Virus record (IMG/VR): IMGVR_UViG_3300013136_000537
Coordinates: 1-35,008 of that record
Length of the DNA stretch: 35,008 nt
Reading direction: 5' to 3' (one strand)
From: a virus
Numbering within the stretch: the stretch's first letter is position 1; each line of letters begins with the position of its first letter. This document shows, piece by piece, positions 31,430 through 35,008 of this stretch. The notes beneath the pieces were generated by a model. The model made no database searches. It was given only the letters and a program-made list of their open reading frames with translations, and had not been told where the DNA came from. The position numbers and the translations under genes are program-made.

Positions 31430-32125
31430 GTGGAAGCAATAACAGCATCTACAGTAGAAAAATTAACAGGAGGATTTGTTTCAGGGGTAATTTCGGAATA
31501 TCAAGAAAAAAGAAGAAGAAAAAAATTGATTAAAGATAAATTTTTATTTTTTCTTGGTGCATATAAAAGAATTTTTATAGAAGATGTTAGAAATACATAT
31601 CACCCATTGTCGGAAATGAAGGAATGTTTGAAGTATTATATGAATAAAAAATTAAAAACAATTAATAATTTTAAGGATCTTTATGAAATACACATTTTTC
31701 TTTGGAAATATAAAATAAAACTTTATCCAGTTTTTTTGGAAATAATGAAAATATGCGATGAATTTTCATTGATATTTGGAATAAAAGAATCCCAAGAGAT
31801 ATTCTTTTACTTTCAGGAAAAAGTAAATAATTCTTTTTATCTAAAATTAGTCGAATCTGAATCTTTTTTAAATGACAAAAATGAAAATTATTCAAAGACA
31901 GAATCCTCACTAAGATCTAATTCAACATATGGTGGATTGATTGGGTTTGAAGATAATTACACTAAAGAAATTGATTATCTTATTTCTTGGATCAAAACAT
32001 TCCCAAAGAAACCTGAAAAACCGATGTTTAGTTATCTATATGAACTTTTTGAAAAATTTATAAGTAAAATAATTGGTGAATTTATAAAAATTTGGAATGA
32101 ATTCTTTCCTCAAAAGAAAAAATAA
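31430..32125 (+). CDS. Unknown helical protein between two GT10 genes
   Basis: Start is GTG 31430, 8 bases after GGAG; an ATG at 31409 inside the preceding gene is the alternative. The 231-residue product begins EAITASTVEKLTGGFVSGVI, continues with a very basic EKRRRKKLIK, and is otherwise helical with hydrophobic segments (IFLWKYKIKLYPVFLEIM), ending in basic KK. No family recognised. It is wholly enclosed between tandem GT10 paralogs. Confidence 0.6.
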   Translation: MEAITASTVEKLTGGFVSGVISEYQEKRRRKKLIKDKFLFFLGAYKRIFIEDVRNTYHPLSEMKECLKYYMNKKLKTINNFKDLYEIHIFLWKYKIKLYPVFLEIMKICDEFSLIFGIKESQEIFFYFQEKVNNSFYLKLVESESFLNDKNENYSKTESSLRSNSTYGGLIGFEDNYTKEIDYLISWIKTFPKKPEKPMFSYLYELFEKFISKIIGEFIKIWNEFFPQKKK

Positions 32126-32128
32126 ATA

Positions 32129-33214
32129 ATGAAATCAACCCTATACATATATACCATGAATTTTGAATTTAGCAAATTAGCTGCAAATCTAAAAGGTGAA
32201 TATGGTTATTTTCTAAAAAAAATTGCTGAAGAATACACTTTGATTCCTATCAATACAAACACTATATTCGAAGATAATTACATAGCATTATGTTTAGTAG
32301 GAAGATTTGATATTCCAAATGATTTATTCCATGTGTTTGATAAAAATAAAGATATAAAAGCAAGAAAAAGAATTTGCATAGTTGACGAAGCACCTATATA
32401 TGTTCCAGCTTTATTTGTTAAAAATCATATATTAGAAAATTATTTCGACATAATTTATAGATGTTTAGCTTCTGGATGTGATAATGTTAAATCATTTTTA
32501 TATTTAACAATTCAAAGAAGATATTTATGGGCAGATCCTAAAACAGGAATGAATGCTTTACCTATTCCTAAAAATTTTCATATAAGTAAAAATAGAAGTG
32601 ATAAAATTTTAGTTCTTCTAAATAACAAATATAGAACAAATGAATGGCAAAATAGACCAAGTCAAATAGAAATAAACGGAGAAATAATTCCTAATCTTCT
32701 AAAATTTAGATATGATGTAGGAAAATGGCTTGATACTAATTTACCAGTTGATTTATATGGAGATTACTGGAAAAACTTTAAAAATGCTAAAGGTATATAT
32801 TTAGGAAATAGATGGAATTTATACAGAAACTATAAATTTTGTTTTACTTGTGAAAATTGTATATGTGATAATTATGTAGCTGATAGATTATTTGATGTAA
32901 TAGGAAGCGGATGTATTCCTATTTATTTAGGAGGAACACAAGTAAATAGAATGCTACCAAAAGATATATTTGTAAATATAGCAAATTTTAAAGGTGATTA
33001 CATTAAAGTTTTTGAATATGCTTTTGATATGGGGTATGAATATTTTTATAACAATATATGTGAAAATATAGAAAAGTTAGAAGAGAAAATTGAAACAAGA
33101 AAGTATGTATACGATCTTTTGAAATTAGGAATAGAAGGGGATGCTACAAAAATTATAAAGTATATGGAAGATAAACTTTGGTGGAATAAAAAAAGCCACC
33201 TAATTTCTTATTAA
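32129..33214 (+). CDS. GT10-like fucosyltransferase, copy 2
   Basis: A paralog of 30351-31424 over the whole length: IYTMNFEFSKLAANLKGEYG matches IYAMNLHFTKLASVCKSEYG. The donor motif reads YKFCFTCENCICDNYVADRL with FDVIGSGCIPIYLGG. The SEK of copy 1 is ADR here, so the Glu-Lys pair is replaced by Asp-Arg, which may change donor preference. 361 residues. Its last codons encode one arm of the terminator at 33191. No strong ribosome site; coupled to the previous gene three bases away. Confidence 0.83.
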   Translation: MKSTLYIYTMNFEFSKLAANLKGEYGYFLKKIAEEYTLIPINTNTIFEDNYIALCLVGRFDIPNDLFHVFDKNKDIKARKRICIVDEAPIYVPALFVKNHILENYFDIIYRCLASGCDNVKSFLYLTIQRRYLWADPKTGMNALPIPKNFHISKNRSDKILVLLNNKYRTNEWQNRPSQIEINGEIIPNLLKFRYDVGKWLDTNLPVDLYGDYWKNFKNAKGIYLGNRWNLYRNYKFCFTCENCICDNYVADRLFDVIGSGCIPIYLGGTQVNRMLPKDIFVNIANFKGDYIKVFEYAFDMGYEYFYNNICENIEKLEEKIETRKYVYDLLKLGIEGDATKIIKYMEDKLWWNKKSHLISY

Positions 33215-33223
33215 GTGGCTTTT
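33191..33223. terminator. Bidirectional terminator T1
   Basis: AAAAGCCAC (33191-33199) pairs with GTGGCTTTT (33215-33223), nine bases, with A-tract and T-tract usable from both sides. The stop codon of the + gene lies in the loop. It serves the convergent gene pair ending at 33214 (+) and 33246 (-). Confidence 0.85.
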
Positions 33224-33245
33224 ATAAAAGACAAGTTCGAAAAAA

Positions 33246-33611
33246 TTACTTCTTACAATAATCAAAAAGCATTTCATCTAGAAGAGTATCAAGCTTCCTG
33301 AAATCTTCTCCTTGGGAATTTACAAACTCGTTCCAAGTCATTCCAGTCATCTTTTGAAAAGTCCGTTCTGCAGACTTTTGAAACGATTTCCTATAGCGAT
33401 AATGCTTTTGATGAATAGCTTTCTTTGTTTTGGATACTGTGGATGCTTGCTCCTTAACTATCTTAAGAGCATCGGAAATTTTAACATCCTTCAAACTAAT
33501 TACGGAATCCTTAATGTTTGTAATTTCTGCTTTTTCATTTGAAAAACTATTCTTCAAATCATCTATAACTTGAAGAATTTGCGTTGCGTTTACATTTTGT
33601 AATGATAACAT
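33246..33611 (-). CDS. Minus-strand protein, paralog A, unknown
   Basis: A 121-residue helical protein with AGGG before its ATG. Its C-terminal half is homologous to the next minus-strand gene (34213-34641): KKAIHQKHYRYRK, MTGMTWNEF and KLDTLLDEMLFDYC. The N-terminus (NATQILQVIDDLKNSFSNEK) is coiled-coil-like. It is the product of promoter P4 and stops at T1. Virion or scaffold function is possible but not shown. Confidence 0.65.
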   Translation of the reverse strand: MLSLQNVNATQILQVIDDLKNSFSNEKAEITNIKDSVISLKDVKISDALKIVKEQASTVSKTKKAIHQKHYRYRKSFQKSAERTFQKMTGMTWNEFVNSQGEDFRKLDTLLDEMLFDYCKK

Positions 33612-33658
33612 TTTTGTACCCTTTTTATAATTTTGAAATTTGATTATTTTATTTCTAA

Positions 33659-33695
33659 CATATATAATTTAATAAAAATTTTTGAAATATCCAAA
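33659..33695 (-). promoter_or_regulatory. Promoter P4 on minus strand, TTGGA-N15-TATTAAATTATATATG
   Basis: Reading leftwards, TTGGA (33694-33690) and TATTAAATTATATATG (33674-33659) are 15 bases apart. This is the same spacing as P1, P2 and P3. It lies about 50 bases before the start of the 121-residue protein at 33611, on the right strand for it, which supports the motif as a promoter. Confidence 0.65.
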
Positions 33696-33754
33696 TTAAT
33701 TCATAAAAAAAATTAAAAAATTAAAAAATTAAAAAAAGAAAATCCTCAAAACCC

Positions 33755-34171
33755 ATGACAAACAAAGAAAGACGATATTTACCTACATTTTCAGAACTTG
33801 TAGATAGATTAACTATTACACAGATTAAAGAGGTTTTAATAAAGGATCATAAAGAAGAATATGCTAAAGAAATTGAAGATATTTTACATGATATAGAAAT
33901 AGAAATGGAAGATAATGATATAAAGATTACATCAGATATGATCAGAGACATTATTGTTTTATCACAAATTAATTTACATATCTGGTATAATGAATCAAAA
34001 GCAAGAAATGGAGAAAATTCTGGGGAAAATCTAAGATTAACCCATGGTCTAAATGGTATTCGAAATACGGCTAAAAACCGGATACAAAATAAAATAGGTG
34101 GAAGAAAAGATTATAAAGTAGATTGTTTAGCATCAGAATTTAAAGATTGGGAAATATCTTGGAAGAAATGA
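33755..34171 (+). CDS. Phage-type helical protein, unknown
   Basis: A 138-residue protein starting MTNKERRYLPTFSELVDR, then helical segments (QIKEVLIKDHKEEYAKEIED) and a basic C-terminal half (NGIRNTAKNRIQNKIGGRK). I recall proteins with an LPTFxELVDRL opening in large phages, role unknown. The ATG has no clear ribosome site; upstream is an AT-rich gap from 33612 that also holds the divergent P4. It stops at terminator T2. Confidence 0.6.
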   Translation: MTNKERRYLPTFSELVDRLTITQIKEVLIKDHKEEYAKEIEDILHDIEIEMEDNDIKITSDMIRDIIVLSQINLHIWYNESKARNGENSGENLRLTHGLNGIRNTAKNRIQNKIGGRKDYKVDCLASEFKDWEISWKK

Positions 34172-34204
34172 AAAAACCACCTAATTTCTTATAAGTGGTT
34201 TTTT
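34171..34204. terminator. Bidirectional terminator T2, near-copy of T1
   Basis: AAAAAACCAC (34171-34180) pairs with GTGGTTTTTT (34195-34204). The loop sequence CTAATTTCTTATAA matches that of T1 except for one base. It serves convergent genes ending at 34171 (+) and 34213 (-). Confidence 0.85.
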
Positions 34205-34212
34205 CTAAAAGA

Positions 34213-34641
34213 TTATTCTAATTCTTTCTTTGCGGTATTTTCACACCATTGCATAAACATTTCATCCATCATCTTATCTAGTTTTACAACATCAGGTCCC
34301 ATTTCTTCTAATATTTCTTCAGCTGTCATTCCAGTTAATTTCTTAATTCCTTTTTTAGCACTTTCTATCATTCTTTTTCTTTTTCCCTGATACTTTTGAT
34401 GAATAGATTTCTTTTTCTTTGTTTTTTGTTTTTGCAATTCCAATACAATTTTCATGGCTTCACTTACCTTTTTCTTATCAATAGAAACTGTTTCACTTTC
34501 TGCTTCAGAAATTTCTTTTAATTCATTTTTAAAAGCATCTTTCATTTCTTCAGCAAATTCAATAATTTCATTTGGTGTTTGTGGCAATCCTTCATTTAGA
34601 ATTTCTTCTCTGATCAATTGTCTTAGTTCTCTTTCATTCAT
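34213..34641 (-). CDS. Minus-strand protein, paralog B, unknown
   Basis: A 142-residue acidic helical protein with a strong AGGAGG site. It starts ERELRQLIREEILNEG, a segment I recall at the ends of structural or scaffold proteins of large phages. From about residue 55 it is homologous to the 33246-33611 gene: VSEAMKIV, KKSIHQKYQGK, LTGMTAEE, KLDKMMDEM. Coiled-coil content is high. It follows the class II promoter motif at 34678-34693 by 36 bases. Confidence 0.7.
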   Translation of the reverse strand: MNERELRQLIREEILNEGLPQTPNEIIEFAEEMKDAFKNELKEISEAESETVSIDKKKVSEAMKIVLELQKQKTKKKKSIHQKYQGKRKRMIESAKKGIKKLTGMTAEEILEEMGPDVVKLDKMMDEMFMQWCENTAKKELE

Positions 34642-34677
34642 TTTTGATGTCCTCCTGTTTTGGTTATTGTTTTTACT

Positions 34678-34693
34678 CTTTTATATAAATATA
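34678..34693 (-). promoter_or_regulatory. Class II promoter motif on minus strand
   Basis: TATATTTATATAAAAG, read on the minus strand, is identical to 17088-17103. It is followed by AGTAAAAACAATAACC, again near the other copy. It lies 36 bases before the ATG at 34641 and after the ankyrin stop, where a promoter is expected. Confidence 0.5.
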
Positions 34694-34712
34694 AAAAAAA
34701 ATTTAGAATTTT

Positions 34713-35008
34713 TTACTCTTTAGCTCCAGCTTGTTTTAGTAATTTGACAATGTCTGTTTTGCCGTTATCAGCTGCTAAGGTGAGGGCTGTGTTGTCATAA
34801 TTATCTTTTGCCTCTATGTTTACTCCGTTTTCAATTAATAATTTGACAATGTCTGTATGGCCGTTAATGGCTGCAAAGTGGAAAGCTGTATAACCATTTT
34901 TATTTTTTGCATTTATGTTTGCTCTGTTTTCAATTAATAATTTGACAATGTTTGTATGGCCGTTAACGGCTGCATTGATTAGGGCTGTGTTGCCATAATC
35001 ATTTTTTG
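34713..35008 (-). CDS. Ankyrin-repeat protein, 5' end outside the window
   Basis: Read on the minus strand from the right edge, the frame encodes three ankyrin repeats (NDYGNTALINAAVNGHTNIV, NGYTAFHFAAINGHTDIVKL, NYDNTALTLAADNGKTDIVK), ends AGAKE and stops at 34715-34713. About 98 residues are in the window and the rest lies to the right. At DNA level the repeats are nearly the same as those of the left-end gene, for instance in GACATTGTCAAATTATTAAT. The two genes thus form inverted homologous arms 34 kb apart. A scaffold role is likely, target unknown. Confidence 0.9.
   Translation of the reverse strand, partial: KNDYGNTALINAAVNGHTNIVKLLIENRANINAKNKNGYTAFHFAAINGHTDIVKLLIENGVNIEAKDNYDNTALTLAADNGKTDIVKLLKQAGAKE

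Noticed and set aside
1-35008. tRNA, rRNA, CRISPR, integrase or replication origin
   Set aside because: No GC-rich cloverleaf-like block, repeat-spacer array, tyrosine or serine recombinase motif, or iteron set was found by eye; a tRNA scan would be more reliable.

Overview
This is a very AT-rich window with densely packed genes, almost all on the + strand. It reads as part of a large T4-like tailed phage (Caudoviricetes), or less likely a prophage of that kind. It carries a T4-type replication core in recognisable form: sliding clamp, clamp-loader ATPase, clamp-loader small subunit and a family B DNA polymerase. Around it are many small phage-type genes of unknown function, strong Shine-Dalgarno sites (AGGAG and variants), stop/start overlaps, and TATAAATA boxes of the T4 late-promoter type. 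The host cannot be named from the sequence. No rRNA, tRNA, CRISPR array or integrase was seen.

Layout. 1-2482: an ankyrin-repeat gene entering from the left, an Nmad1-like gene, a Cys-rich protein, QueE and a broken ankyrin gene. 2534-5009: clamp, clamp loader and a small ankyrin-like ORF. 5096-14369: a tight operon of a small protein, FolE, an FkbM methyltransferase, a DpdA-type transglycosylase, an unknown protein, a radical SAM protein, a QueD-like protein, two glycosyltransferases and the DNA polymerase. 14480-16998: small proteins, a DNA methyltransferase and a probably broken secreted peptide. 17033-33214: after a strong terminator, a long accessory region with eight glycosyltransferases or GT-like genes and one more methyltransferase, mixed with small proteins and several decayed genes, including a TnpB remnant. 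33191-35008: two convergent gene pairs with near-identical terminators and two paralogous minus-strand genes, then another ankyrin gene running off the right end on the minus strand.

How the genes work together. FolE, QueD and QueE make 7-carboxy-7-deazaguanine from GTP, and DpdA exchanges such bases into DNA. QueC is not in the window. DpdA, the second glycosyltransferase (10496-11887), the DNA polymerase and the clamp-loader small subunit all end in a similar acidic C-terminal tail (SLFEE, NLFEE, ELFE, DMFE). This resembles the sliding-clamp-binding tail of T4/RB69 DNA polymerase. The inference is a replication-coupled DNA hypermodification system in which DpdA, and a glycosyltransferase with a putative winged-helix domain, ride on the phage clamp encoded a few genes upstream. 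The downstream glycosyltransferases may decorate the modified base, the virion or host glycans; the sequence alone does not decide.

Two promoter families recur. Four copies match TTGGA-N15-TATTAAATT(T)ATAWAT. A second motif, TATATTTATATAAAAG, occurs twice identically. Several genes carry in-frame stops, frameshifts or an AUA start, so either accessory genes are decaying or there are sequence errors.
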